Assembly (NCBI GenBank): GCA_020252485.1 | Contig: JADCCX010000036.1 | Location: 85,379 to 149,378, forward strand | Reading direction: 5' to 3' | Source of the DNA: Methylocystis sp. | Lineage (GTDB): Bacteria > Pseudomonadota > Alphaproteobacteria > Rhizobiales > Beijerinckiaceae | DNA: 64,000 nt | Shown: in pieces, positions 16,716-25,601 of the stretch | Layout of the letters: every line of letters starts with the position of its first letter | How positions within the stretch are numbered: the stretch's first letter is position 1 | The notes under the pieces: model-generated | The model's database searches: none | Seen by the model: only the letters and a program-made list of their open reading frames with translations | What the model was told of the DNA's origin: nothing | Program-made: the position numbers and the translations under genes

Positions 16716-18101
16716 ATGGAAACCCGGGCCAATTACGCATTGATAGGTTTTTTCACGCTGGCGGTCTTCGCCGGCATGCTTGGCTTCATCTACTGGTTCG
16801 CCTCGGGCCGGTCCAACGCCCAGACGGCCAGCTTCCGCGTGATCTTCACAGGCTCCGTTTCCGGCCTCAACCGCGGCTCGCTGGTCAGGTTCAACGGCTT
16901 GCGGGTGGGTGAGGTGACCGCCATCGATCTGGTGCCGAGCGATCCGAGCCGCGTGATGGCGATCATCGATATCGACCAGAAGACGCCGGTGAAGACCGAT
17001 ACCCGCGCCCGGCTCGAGTATCAGGGGCTGACCGGGCAAGCTTCGGTCCAGCTTTCGGGCGGCACCTCCGGCGCGCCTGCCCTCGTGGCGGCCGATGGCG
17101 GCCGGCCGATCATCTATGCCGACCGGTCGGATTTCCAGGATATCGTCGAGACCGTGCAGCGCCTTTCGGGACGGGCCGACAGCGTTCTCGCCAGGGTCGA
17201 GAAGCTGGTTTCCGATAACGAGGGATCGGTAAGCGGCACGATCCGCAGCGTCGAGATCTTCGCGAAGGCCCTCGCCGATAACTCCGCCGGCGCGGGTGCC
17301 TTCCTGTCCTCCGTCGGCGATACGGCGCAGCGCATCTCCTCGTTGTCGGCAAAGCTCGAGACGCTCTCGGCGGCTGCCGAGGACATTCTCCGCAATATCG
17401 ACTCCGCCAGCGTCAACCGCGCGATCGGCAACGTCGAATCCTTCACGCGGGCGCTCGCGGAGAACCGCAGCAATATCGACGGCATCCTGACGGATGGGGC
17501 GGCGCTGACGAAGCGCCTTGCGGAGACCTCGATCAAGCTCGATTCGGCCTTTGCCGAGATCCAGAGAATCGGCAAGGCGATCGACAGCGAGAAAGTTGGA
17601 AGAACCATCGATAATCTCGACAAGGTCGCCGCAGCTTTCGGCAATAATGCCCAGGAGACGGACCGCGCCATCAAGGATGTCGCCGCCATCACGGCTACGT
17701 TGCGGGCGGCTTCCGAGAAGGTGGACGGCGTGCTGACGGCTGCGACGCGTTTCCTTGGCTCGAACGAAGGCGAAGGCAAGGGAGCCTTCGCGGAGATCGG
17801 ACTCACCGCCAAGGCCTATCGCGACCTCGCCGCATCGCTCGAGACCCGCGCCACGGATTTCGGCGAGATGGCCCGATCCATCGAGAAGCTCGCCCGCAAT
17901 CTTGACCGCAGAACGCAGGACATCACCGCCGCCATCAACAGGCTGACCAGCGGGGGCGGGCGTGACCTTGAGGCGCTCGCGGCGGATGCCCGGCGCGCCG
18001 CGAACGAGATCAACCGGACCGTCCGCAATATCGGCCGCGATCCCTCGCAATTGATCACCGGGGGTCGCCCGACCCTTCCGGAATTTCCAGGTCAGCGATA
18101 A
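16716..18101 (+). CDS. mlaD: MCE-family (MlaD-like) lipid-binding protein
   Basis: A 461-residue protein starting at METRANYALIGFFTLAVFAG, with one N-terminal membrane anchor (about residues 8-30) and an MCE domain in the periplasm (about residues 38-115: FTGSVSGLNRGSLVRFNGLR, VGEVTAIDLVPSDPSRVMAI, LTGQASVQLSGG). The remaining 340 residues are a long helical region, much longer than E. coli MlaD and closer to PqiB/YebT-type or actinobacterial MCE proteins, which build tubes across the periplasm. The start is 28 bases after mlaF with a weak AAGGA motif. Confidence 0.92.
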   Translation: METRANYALIGFFTLAVFAGMLGFIYWFASGRSNAQTASFRVIFTGSVSGLNRGSLVRFNGLRVGEVTAIDLVPSDPSRVMAIIDIDQKTPVKTDTRARLEYQGLTGQASVQLSGGTSGAPALVAADGGRPIIYADRSDFQDIVETVQRLSGRADSVLARVEKLVSDNEGSVSGTIRSVEIFAKALADNSAGAGAFLSSVGDTAQRISSLSAKLETLSAAAEDILRNIDSASVNRAIGNVESFTRALAENRSNIDGILTDGAALTKRLAETSIKLDSAFAEIQRIGKAIDSEKVGRTIDNLDKVAAAFGNNAQETDRAIKDVAAITATLRAASEKVDGVLTAATRFLGSNEGEGKGAFAEIGLTAKAYRDLAASLETRATDFGEMARSIEKLARNLDRRTQDITAAINRLTSGGGRDLEALAADARRAANEINRTVRNIGRDPSQLITGGRPTLPEFPGQR

Positions 18102-18137
18102 TGATCCCTGATTGTTTTCTTCCTGTCTGATGGTCGC

Positions 18138-18725
18138 ATGCCCCACCTTTCCCGCCGATTCGTCCTCTTGTCCGGTGCGGCTTCGTCGGCATTGACGGTT
18201 GCCGGTTGCGGCGGCGGTTCTGCGCCGACGACCTTCGACCTCTCCCCCGCCGGCGCGGCCAAACGGTATGTCGGCGGTCCCACGATCGTCGTGCCGGAGC
18301 CGACCACGATCTTCGCTCTGGACAGCGAGCGTATCGTCATCCGCACATCGGCCGGCGATCTCGCCTATCTTTCGCGCGCGCAATGGTCAGACCGGCTGCC
18401 GCGCCTCTTCCAGGCCCGGCTCATCCAGACCTTCGAGAACCAGGGACGGCCCGCCGTGGGCCGTCCCGTGGATAGGCTCAGCTCCAGCTATCAGCTTCTT
18501 ATCGATATCCGCTCCTTCGAGGCTCGCGAAGCAAACCGCGACGGTTACATCGAGGTGGCCGCGAAGATCGTGACGACAGCCTCCGGAAATGTCCGCAAGG
18601 CGCAGCTCTTTTCCGCCAGCACGCCCGTGGCTGCGCTGGATGGCAGCGGCGTAACGGCCGCTCTTGATGCTTCCCTGGGGAAGGTGCTGCTCGATATCAC
18701 GGCCTGGACGGCTGCGCCGGGCTAG
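18138..18725 (+). CDS. ABC-type transport auxiliary lipoprotein (PqiC/LptE-like)
   Basis: A 195-residue lipoprotein. The signal sequence ends in the lipobox LTVAGC (Cys near residue 25), so the mature protein is lipid-anchored, probably in the outer membrane. The body (RYVGGPTIVVPEPTTIFALD, RIVIRTSAGDLAYLSRAQWS, DRLPRLFQARLIQTFENQGR, LLIDIRSFEA) matches the ABC_trans_aux family found with MCE systems. It is the last gene of the mla-type operon and completes the set: permease, ATPase, MCE protein and lipoprotein. Confidence 0.9.
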   Translation: MPHLSRRFVLLSGAASSALTVAGCGGGSAPTTFDLSPAGAAKRYVGGPTIVVPEPTTIFALDSERIVIRTSAGDLAYLSRAQWSDRLPRLFQARLIQTFENQGRPAVGRPVDRLSSSYQLLIDIRSFEAREANRDGYIEVAAKIVTTASGNVRKAQLFSASTPVAALDGSGVTAALDASLGKVLLDITAWTAAPG

Positions 18726-18748
18726 ATCGGCAGCCTCCGTCCCTGCGG

Positions 18749-18875
18749 TTCCATCTCATCGCGCCATGCACTGGAGCATTTTCCGAAGAAGTGGATGCCG
18801 GTTCTTCGAAAGAAAATGCGGTAAATCAAGAGCTTAGAGCGGCCGATCTGATTCAGTCAGATCGGCAACCGCTCT
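18749..18875. repeat. Composite intergenic repeat after the mla operon
   Basis: Three parts are visible: a 21-base segment ending in CGCGCCATGC that recurs at 27015-27035; a GCATTTTCCGAAGAA arm pairing with TTCTTCG...GAAAATGC (18776-18819); and a strong hairpin with arms AGAGCGG-CCGATCTGA and TCAGATCGG-CCGCTCT (18836-18875). The GAGCATTTTCCGA...AGAGC plan is, from memory, a very common Rhizobiales intergenic repeat. The last hairpin lies 9 bases from the stop of the convergent coiled-coil gene and may end transcription from both sides. Confidence 0.75.
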
Positions 18876-18883
18876 AGCCTTGA

Positions 18884-21800
18884 TCAGTCGAAGCGTCCCG
18901 CCGCATGGGCCAGCATCGTGTAGACCTTGCCCGTATCCGACATGAGATAGGACCGCGCCAGCGCGCCGTCACGATCTTCAGCGGCGACATCCTTCAACAG
19001 CCGTTCGAATTCCTCAATGTACCGGTCAATCGTACCGCGGAAGTCGCCATCACGGCGATAACGGCGGCGAACCTCATCGAAGGTCTGCTGACCCTGCAGC
19101 GTATAGAGCCGGCGCGAGAACACATTGCGCTCGCCGACGGTGTAGCTCGCCCAGGCATCGGCAACCGCATCGGTATCGACGAGCCGCGCGATATCCCCGG
19201 AGATCGCATCAAGCGCGCCAAGGCCGTTTTCGCTCGCGCGGTTCCGGGACGCCTTGGATTGGCTCTCATCGCCTGATGAGGCCTTGACGAGAAGCTCGGT
19301 CAGCCAACCGTCGCGTCCGCGGGCCGAAGCTGCGGCCTTGGCCGGGGGCGGCGGGGGCTCCGCGCGCGCCGGCGCCGGCCTTGGCGCGGGGCGGGCCGGC
19401 TGAGGCGCCGGTGCGGCGCGCAGGGCCGGCGCCGCAGCGGCCACGTCCAGTCCTGAACGTTCGACGAGGCTGTTCAGCTCGTTCAACGCATTAAGCTGTT
19501 CGCCAACGGCGCGCTTGATGGCGCTGGTCTGCGCCTTCAGCTCCCGCGGCATGCTGAGGCTGCCGCGGCTGATCTCGTTGCGCGTCGCTTCCAGCTCCTG
19601 CGAGATTTCGGCCGTCATCACCCGCAATTGCTCGGCGGTTTCGCGGAAGCGTTCACGCTCCTTGGCGGAGAGGTTTCGGATCAGCTCATACTGCTCCGCG
19701 ATCTGCTGGTTTGCGGCTTCCGATGTGCCAAGCAGGGTCGTGTTGACTTCGCGGGCCCGCTGCTCGGCCGAGGCGAGGCTTTCCTGCAGCAATTGCTCGT
19801 AGCCCCGCAGCATGGATTCCATCTCCGCGCTGCGATCGCCGATGGCGGTTACCAGCCGCTGCAGCTCCTCGTGCTTCATATCGAGCGCCGAATCCATCCG
19901 GGACTGGGCGGCCGCCATCTCCTTGGCCGCCTGGCTCAGCGCCAATCCCTGTGCCAGAATGCTCTGACCCAGGTTGTTGGCCTCGGTCAGCACCCCGCCG
20001 GAGACGTTGCGCAGCACATCGATCTGCTGCTCCACCTTGGTCGCTGTCCTGGCCGTATCCTCAATGATCTGGCCCATCGAGGTTTCGAGCTGGCGGACCC
20101 GCACGGTCAGATCGCTTTCCATCGACTCCAGATTGTTGGTTGCGGCGGACAGGATGTTGTTCAGCAACGAATTGGCCTCACCAAGGCGGCCAAGCACGTC
20201 CGTAATGTCGCCGGTGAGGCGCTTTTGCGCAGCGCCGAGTTCCTTGATCGATTGTTCGGCGCCGCCTGCGATGGCCGTATGAAGATTGTTCGTTGCGGCG
20301 TTGATGTGCTGCGCAAGCTCCTGGCCCTTCGCGCCAAGCACTTCCGCTGCGGCGCTCGCGCGGGATTCGATGCCGCGGATCACCGATTCGCCGACCTCCG
20401 CCACTTCCCGCGTGATGGCTTCGCCGCGGGCGCCAAGCTCGCCCACCAGGTTGCTGCCGCGCTCGACGAAGATCTTGTTGAGCTCATCCGTCCGCTGTCC
20501 GAGGACGGCGGCGATCTGGAAGCCCTTCTTGTCAATGACCTCCGACACGGTGTCGAGACGCCGGATGATCCGCTCCTCGAAATTGTCGACGCGGGTATCG
20601 AGCGTCGAGGCGATTTCAGTCACCCGGTTGCCGAGGAGGGCATTGATCTCGCCTGCCTTGCCGCCGAGCACGACGCTGATCTCGTCGGCCTTGCCGCCGA
20701 GCACGACGCTGATCTCGTCGGCCTTGCCGCCGAGCACGACGCTGATTTCGTCGGCCTTGCCGCCAAGCAGAACGCTGATTTCGTCGGCCTTCGCCGTGAG
20801 GATGGCGGCGATCTGGACGGCGCGCCCGCCGAGCTGCTCGGTCATGGCCGAGGCGCTGCGGTTAATCGACTGATCGATCTCACGCGCCTTTGTGTCCATG
20901 GCCGCCGTGACATCCCTGCCGCCTTCGCCCATCAGCCGTGCGATCTCGATGGCGCGCTGCGACAACGTCTCGTTCAACTGCTGGCCACGGCGCTCGAGAC
21001 CGGTATCGACGCGCTGGATCAACTCGTCGAACGAGCCGCCGAGCAGCGTGGCGCGCTCCCTCGCGCGCTCGTCGAATGCCGCGATCTGCGCTTCGAGTGC
21101 CGCGGCCGTCGAATCCGTCTCGTAAGCCAGCCGCTCCACCAGAGTGGCGCCGTGGGTGGTGACGAGCGTTTCGACATTGACGAGCCGCACGCCGACGGTT
21201 TCATCGAACTGCGCCAGTTTCTCCGCGACGCCAAGCGAATGGCCTTCCAGCGTCGCCGCCAGGCTGCGGGCGTTCTCCGAAAGGGCCTCGTTGACCCGGT
21301 TGCCCTGTGTGGCGATCGCCATCATGACGTCCCTGCCGCTGTCGGCAAGGCGCGCGGTCACAATGTCGGCGTGGCCATCGAGCGCCGCCTCGGCATGGCG
21401 CGTCTGGCTGTCGATCATCGCGGCGATCACGTGGCCGGCGCCCTCGAAGGCCGAGCGGGCATGGCCGACCTGATCCGAGATCAGCTGCGCAGCCTGATAA
21501 CCGGTTGAAGCGATGCCTTCCTCGAGCGACTTGCCGTGGATGGTGATCGATTCGTTGATCCTGTCGCTGGTCTCCACAAGCCGGGTCGCGAGGCTGTCGC
21601 CGCGCGAGGTGACGGTCTCGGCGATGAGGGCGCCGGTTTCCTCAAGGCGCTGCGTGACTTCCGCACCGCGGATGCCGAGATCGATGACGAGGGCTTCGCC
21701 CGTCGCGCGCATCGTGTTGTTGACGTCGGTCGCACGCTCGGTAATGGCGTCGATCAGCGAGCGGCCCGTCTGGTCGAGCGTATCGGCGACGGCCTGCGAT

Positions 21801-23221
21801 TTCTCGCTGATCGACAGGATCAGGTTCGTGCCCGTCGCCTGCAGGGTTTCGGTCACGATGGCCGAGCGCTCCGTCATCGTGTCGATCAGCAGCGTACCGG
21901 TGCCCTGCAGCGCTTCATTCACGTGCTGGGCGCGTTCGGTGATCGCTTGGACGAGCGTGCTGCCGGTCAGGTTCAGCGCATGGTTCACCGTCTCAGCGCT
22001 GGCGCTGAAATGACTGGTGACGGCATTGCCGGTGTTCTCGATCTGCGCCGTAACGGTATGGCCGCGGTCAGCGATTTCAGCCACGAGCCGCACGCCGCTA
22101 TCGGTGATGGTGCGGGTGACGTCGAGGCTGGTCGCCGCGATCTTGTCATTGACGCTCTCGCCGGTGGTCGAAAGGCGATCGATCAGTTCGGAGGAGCGGA
22201 CAGTGATCTGTTCGATCATCTGGTCACCGACGCGCGAGAGCGACGTGGCGATCTGCTCGCGGCGGTCGTCGAGCGCCGCCGTGACGCGGCCGCCCGCTTC
22301 GCTCACGGTATCCGTGATGCGCTGCGAAACGGTCTGCATGTCGGCGGCGAGATTCTCATGCGCGCCGCGGATGGCGGCCTGCACGGAGGCGGCGTTGACC
22401 TGGATCGCATCGCGCTGGCTGGCGAGCCCGTCGAGCAGCATGCGTATCTTGATCTCGTTGTCGGTGTAGGAGCGCTCGAGCTGCGACACCTCGGCATGCA
22501 CCAGCGCCTCGAGCTCGCTGGCGCGGGCCACGGCGCGTTCGATGCCGTCGCCCATCGACGCGACCTCGCGGCGGATCGCCTGACCGAGCGAGAAGACGGA
22601 ATCGGCGGCGATCGCTTCCGGCTGGGCGAGCCGCTGGGCGGCCTCCGCCATCGCCCTTGCCGCGATGCGCATCTCCTGCGCGCGGCGCAGCATGGCGGTG
22701 ATCGCGAACATCAGGATCACGGGCAGCAGCGCCGCGACGGCGATGGCGACCAGGACCGCGGCGTCGGCCGGCGCCTGCAGGCCGCCGGCCGCCTGAACGG
22801 CGGGCAGATAGGTCAGCGATGCGAAATAGAAGACGATGCCCAACCAGCCGAGCGACAGCAGCAGCGCCAGCCAGAATGGCGCGCGGGAGGGCTTCTGCTG
22901 CAGGGCTGCGAGGACCACCGAGGCGTCGCGGCGGTCATCGTTGGCGGCGGCGCGGGGCGGCAGCGCCGGCGGCGCGGCTGCGGGCGATTCATCGGCCGCA
23001 GGTCCCGGCGAGAGTGTGGGGGAGGCGGGCTCGGCCAAGGGCTCCCTTGCCGGTCTGGCATCCGTCTTGATCTCGAGCTCGGGGGCATCGGCCTTGGGCA
23101 GCTTCGGCATCCTGGCGCGCATGACGGGACCATCGGTCCCCGTCGCCTTGCCGTTGAGCGCTTCCTCGATCGCAGAAAGCGCAGCTTCCGCCGGATCCGG
23201 AGTCTTGCCTGCCTTGGCCAT
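18884..23221 (-). CDS. Giant membrane-anchored coiled-coil protein with 11-residue repeats
   Basis: 1,445 residues from the ATG at 23221, chosen because GAGGCGAG precedes it. Residues 1-95 are charged and proline/alanine-rich. Two hydrophobic segments follow at about 112-136 and 150-180 (FWLALLLSLGWLGIVFYFAS; AVLVAIAVAALLPVILMFAI). Some 1,000 residues of 11-residue amphipathic repeats then run to about 1,230, of the type ITERAxxVNxxLxxTGxxLI, resembling the apolipoprotein A/E repeat. An Ala/Pro-rich linker and a conserved-looking helical C-terminal domain (YTVGERNVFSRRLYTLQGQQ) close the protein. Similar large proteins in Rhizobiales are annotated as apolipoprotein-like or kinesin-like with no proven function. 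A role in polar or envelope organisation is my guess. It is divergent from an Hpt gene. Confidence 0.88.
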   Translation of the reverse strand: MAKAGKTPDPAEAALSAIEEALNGKATGTDGPVMRARMPKLPKADAPELEIKTDARPAREPLAEPASPTLSPGPAADESPAAAPPALPPRAAANDDRRDASVVLAALQQKPSRAPFWLALLLSLGWLGIVFYFASLTYLPAVQAAGGLQAPADAAVLVAIAVAALLPVILMFAITAMLRRAQEMRIAARAMAEAAQRLAQPEAIAADSVFSLGQAIRREVASMGDGIERAVARASELEALVHAEVSQLERSYTDNEIKIRMLLDGLASQRDAIQVNAASVQAAIRGAHENLAADMQTVSQRITDTVSEAGGRVTAALDDRREQIATSLSRVGDQMIEQITVRSSELIDRLSTTGESVNDKIAATSLDVTRTITDSGVRLVAEIADRGHTVTAQIENTGNAVTSHFSASAETVNHALNLTGSTLVQAITERAQHVNEALQGTGTLLIDTMTERSAIVTETLQATGTNLILSISEKSQAVADTLDQTGRSLIDAITERATDVNNTMRATGEALVIDLGIRGAEVTQRLEETGALIAETVTSRGDSLATRLVETSDRINESITIHGKSLEEGIASTGYQAAQLISDQVGHARSAFEGAGHVIAAMIDSQTRHAEAALDGHADIVTARLADSGRDVMMAIATQGNRVNEALSENARSLAATLEGHSLGVAEKLAQFDETVGVRLVNVETLVTTHGATLVERLAYETDSTAAALEAQIAAFDERARERATLLGGSFDELIQRVDTGLERRGQQLNETLSQRAIEIARLMGEGGRDVTAAMDTKAREIDQSINRSASAMTEQLGGRAVQIAAILTAKADEISVLLGGKADEISVVLGGKADEISVVLGGKADEISVVLGGKAGEINALLGNRVTEIASTLDTRVDNFEERIIRRLDTVSEVIDKKGFQIAAVLGQRTDELNKIFVERGSNLVGELGARGEAITREVAEVGESVIRGIESRASAAAEVLGAKGQELAQHINAATNNLHTAIAGGAEQSIKELGAAQKRLTGDITDVLGRLGEANSLLNNILSAATNNLESMESDLTVRVRQLETSMGQIIEDTARTATKVEQQIDVLRNVSGGVLTEANNLGQSILAQGLALSQAAKEMAAAQSRMDSALDMKHEELQRLVTAIGDRSAEMESMLRGYEQLLQESLASAEQRAREVNTTLLGTSEAANQQIAEQYELIRNLSAKERERFRETAEQLRVMTAEISQELEATRNEISRGSLSMPRELKAQTSAIKRAVGEQLNALNELNSLVERSGLDVAAAAPALRAAPAPQPARPAPRPAPARAEPPPPPAKAAASARGRDGWLTELLVKASSGDESQSKASRNRASENGLGALDAISGDIARLVDTDAVADAWASYTVGERNVFSRRLYTLQGQQTFDEVRRRYRRDGDFRGTIDRYIEEFERLLKDVAAEDRDGALARSYLMSDTGKVYTMLAHAAGRFD
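20655..20786 (-). repeat. Four tandem 33-bp repeats inside the coiled-coil gene
   Basis: Four adjacent 33-bp units at 20655, 20688, 20721 and 20754; the first three are almost identical and the fourth differs at a few bases. Each encodes the 11-residue unit KADEISVVLGG (one copy VLLGG). Near-identical DNA, as opposed to merely similar protein, indicates recent duplication by slippage or unequal crossing-over, so repeat number may vary between strains. Confidence 0.9.
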
Positions 23222-23465
23222 GTTCGCCTCGCCTCGATACACCATACAGGATCAGTCGGCTGCCGCTCCCTCGCCCCTTGCGGGGCAGCCACACCGGGAA
23301 TGCGAAACAGCCTGAACATCTGATCCTGGCCCGTGAAGGGCCAGCGTGCTTTGTAACAATGAAGCAGCCATCAGCGCAAACGTCCTGTTAATCTTTTGGA
23401 AAACTTCGTTAACGCATGTGGGCAGGCGGTGGATGAAGCGCCCGAAAGGCGCTAACGGACTGGTC

Positions 23466-23777
23466 ATGAATGCGCTTGTGGATATCGCCGCGCTCAACCG
23501 GCAGACGTTCGACGACGCCGAAATCCGGCGCACGGTCATCGGGATGTTCCGCGAGCAGGCCCCGGTGGTGATGGCGGCGATCGAGGCGAGCGAAGGGGCG
23601 GCGCGGGCCGATGCGGCGCACCGCCTCAAGGGATCGGCCCTGTCGCTGGGGGCGGGCCCGCTCGCCAGGGCGGCGGGCGCGCTGGAAACGGCGCCGGACG
23701 ACGCTGCCCTGCGCCACGCGCTGGCGGCGCTGCTGGCCGGGACGCTCGCGGCGCTCGGCGCAATCGAACCCGGCTGA
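23466..23777 (+). CDS. Hpt (histidine phosphotransfer) domain protein
   Basis: A 103-residue single Hpt domain from the ATG at 23466 (an in-frame ATG at 23433 would add 11 residues). The phosphorylated histidine is in DAAHRLKGSALSLGAGPLAR at about residue 55, the canonical HxxKG motif. The rest is an Ala/Leu-rich four-helix bundle. It would relay phosphate between a hybrid histidine kinase and a response regulator, but neither is encoded nearby. It is transcribed divergently from the giant coiled-coil gene. Confidence 0.85.
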   Translation: MNALVDIAALNRQTFDDAEIRRTVIGMFREQAPVVMAAIEASEGAARADAAHRLKGSALSLGAGPLARAAGALETAPDDAALRHALAALLAGTLAALGAIEPG

Positions 23778-23889
23778 GGCGGCGTTTTCCATCTCGTCAG
23801 ATGCGTCGCTGTCAGCTAGAGCATGCTTTAGAACCCAGCCTTCACTGCTCCCGCCGCAGCGTTTCCAGCGGCGCAATCGAGGTCTTCTT

Positions 23890-24210
23890 ATGCCGACGAT
23901 CACCTTCATCGACGCCGCAGGCACGGCGCGCTCCGTCGAGGCCGACAATGGTTCGACGGTCATGGAAGCCGCGATCCGCAGCAGCATTCCCGGCATCGAG
24001 GCGGAATGCGGCGGCGCCTGCGCCTGCGCCACCTGCCATGTCTATGTCGCGGAGGAATGGACCGCGAAGGTAGGAAAGCCGCAGCCGATGGAGGATGACA
24101 TGCTCGATTTCGCCTTCGACGTGCGCCCGGTCTCGCGGCTCTCCTGCCAGATCAAGGTCAAGCCCGAGCTCGACGGCCTGATCGTCACGACACCGGCGAA
24201 GCAGGGATAG
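23890..24210 (+). CDS. 2Fe-2S ferredoxin
   Basis: A 106-residue ferredoxin of the adrenodoxin/ISC type. Cluster ligands are in AECGGACACATCHVYV (C-x5-C-x2-C) and RLSCQI near residue 86. MEDDMLDFAFDVRPVSRLSC is the typical helix before the last ligand. Members of this group feed electrons to cytochrome P450s, oxygenases or Fe-S assembly. No partner reductase is adjacent. The ATG has a GAGG motif upstream. Confidence 0.95.
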   Translation: MPTITFIDAAGTARSVEADNGSTVMEAAIRSSIPGIEAECGGACACATCHVYVAEEWTAKVGKPQPMEDDMLDFAFDVRPVSRLSCQIKVKPELDGLIVTTPAKQG

Positions 24211-24234
24211 GCCGACCTCCGGCCGCGTCATTCT

Positions 24235-24831
24235 CTATTGCGAAGGCGGCGTTGCGGTTCTCGGCAGCACATCCTCCGGGATCCGGTCCACGGTGAAACC
24301 GCGCGGGCGGTTCCGGCCGAGATAACGGACGGTCCACCAGGCGAAATAGGCCGTCAGCGCGCCGGTGATCATGGCGACGGGCAGCGTCCCGTTCAGCACG
24401 GCCTGGCCGGTCACGATGGCGAGCGCGGCAATGGCGAGGAGGCCGGCGGCGGCCGTGGCCAGATGCAGCCAGCGCGGCATGCCGGCCTGCAGCAGCACGC
24501 CGGGGTTGGCCGCATGCACCTCGCCGATCAGCCGTCCGACGAAGCGCCGGTAGGGCTCATCCTGCCGCTCCATATCGACGAGGCTCTTCCAGGAGAGATT
24601 GGTGAGCGAGACGGTGTGTTTGTCGCGCCGGTAGAGCTTGGCCAGATAGCCCTCGTTGGTGGTGTTGCGCGGCCGGTAGACGAGGCGGATGAGCACGATG
24701 TCGCGATAGGGAAAATCACCCGAGCGCCGCCCCTGATCGACATGCAGATGGTCGCGGAAAAGCGTGAACTCCGCCTCCTGCGCATAGGGCTTGGCGCGGT
24801 GGCTGTAGCGGGCGATTGGCTGGTCCGGCAT
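24235..24831 (-). CDS. Hypothetical membrane protein
   Basis: 198 residues from the Met at 24831 (MPDQPIARYSHRAKPYAQEA); a longer in-frame start at 24915 gives an Arg/Ala-rich leader and seems less likely. The first 110 residues are soluble (LVYRPRNTTNEGYLAKLYRR, SLTNLSWKSL). Two membrane helices follow at about 122-145 and 150-170 (LHLATAAAGLLAIAALAIVT; AMITGALTAYFAWWTVRYLG). I recall similar uncharacterised proteins in Rhizobiales. It is convergent with the ferredoxin gene and divergent from the Cys-cluster gene. Confidence 0.75.
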   Translation of the reverse strand: MPDQPIARYSHRAKPYAQEAEFTLFRDHLHVDQGRRSGDFPYRDIVLIRLVYRPRNTTNEGYLAKLYRRDKHTVSLTNLSWKSLVDMERQDEPYRRFVGRLIGEVHAANPGVLLQAGMPRWLHLATAAAGLLAIAALAIVTGQAVLNGTLPVAMITGALTAYFAWWTVRYLGRNRPRGFTVDRIPEDVLPRTATPPSQ

Positions 24832-24957
24832 TGCGGCGTTCTGGCGGGGAACGGCCGCCTTGGCAAGGGCGCGGAGCAAGGACGCGGACCGCTGGCGGCG
24901 GACGTTCGAAACCATGCCTTAACCATGATCCGCCATGGTGCCTGCCAAGGAAACGGC

Positions 24958-25524
24958 ATGGTTAACAGAACATCAACCGCGATGACCGACGCAACCGCCA
25001 CCCCCCTCCAGCGCTCCTGCGGCGCCTGCACCATGTGCTGCAAAGTCTATGATGTGCCGCCTATTGACAACAAGCCGCGCGGCCAGTGGTGCAAGCATTG
25101 CAAACCAGGCCGGGGCTGCGGCATCTGGGAAACGCGCCCGCAATTCTGCCGCGACTTTCATTGCCACTGGATTTACGACCTCTCCTTCGGCGAGGAATGG
25201 AAGCCGGAACGCAGCAAGCTGGTGATGAACTATCGCCCCAACGAGAATGCCTTCGTGGTGATGGTGGATCCGGGCGCACCCGGCGCCTGGCTGCGCGAGC
25301 CCTATCACAGCAGCCTGCGGGCTCTGGCGGGCAGGCTGGCGCAACAGCGGCATGCGCTCGAGATCGTTATCAACCATGATACGACGGTCATTACCCCGAC
25401 GCGGGATTTCCCGGTGGGCAGCAAGGCCGACGCGCTCGAATTCAAATGGGCGGAACGCAACACGCCGTCCGGACCGACATACGAATTGATCGGCGTGATC
25501 GTAAAGACGCTGCGTCTCGCTTGA
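24958..25524 (+). CDS. Cysteine-cluster protein (YkgJ-like)
   Basis: A 188-residue cytoplasmic protein. The N-terminal half has a dense cysteine array: CGACTMCC, WCKHCKPGRGCGIWETRPQF, then CRDFHCHW, which would bind zinc or an Fe-S cluster as in YkgJ/UPF0153 proteins. I start at 24958 because AAGGA lies 6 bases before that ATG; the ATG at 24982 is an alternative. The C-terminal half (RPNENAFVVMVDPGAPGAWL) has no known motif. Function unknown. Confidence 0.8.
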   Translation: MVNRTSTAMTDATATPLQRSCGACTMCCKVYDVPPIDNKPRGQWCKHCKPGRGCGIWETRPQFCRDFHCHWIYDLSFGEEWKPERSKLVMNYRPNENAFVVMVDPGAPGAWLREPYHSSLRALAGRLAQQRHALEIVINHDTTVITPTRDFPVGSKADALEFKWAERNTPSGPTYELIGVIVKTLRLA

Positions 25525-25551
25525 TCGATACCCCCGGGACATCAAATGACA

Positions 25552-25575
25552 AAGGCGGGGATAGCTCCCCGCCTT
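25552..25575. terminator. Hairpin between convergent Cys-cluster and flagellin genes
   Basis: AAGGCGGGG (25552-25560) pairs perfectly with CCCCGCCTT (25567-25575) around a six-base loop, with T-rich stretches on both sides. It lies 27 bases from both stop codons and probably ends both transcripts. Confidence 0.8.
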
Positions 25576-25601
25576 CGCTTGTTCTTTTGAAGCGGTCTGG
25601 A

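Noticed and set aside
19628..23323. Very long plus-strand ORFs opposite the giant coiled-coil gene (626 and 595 residues)
   Set aside because: They are antisense to a gene with clear repeats and helices. GC-rich DNA with biased codons leaves the opposite frame open.
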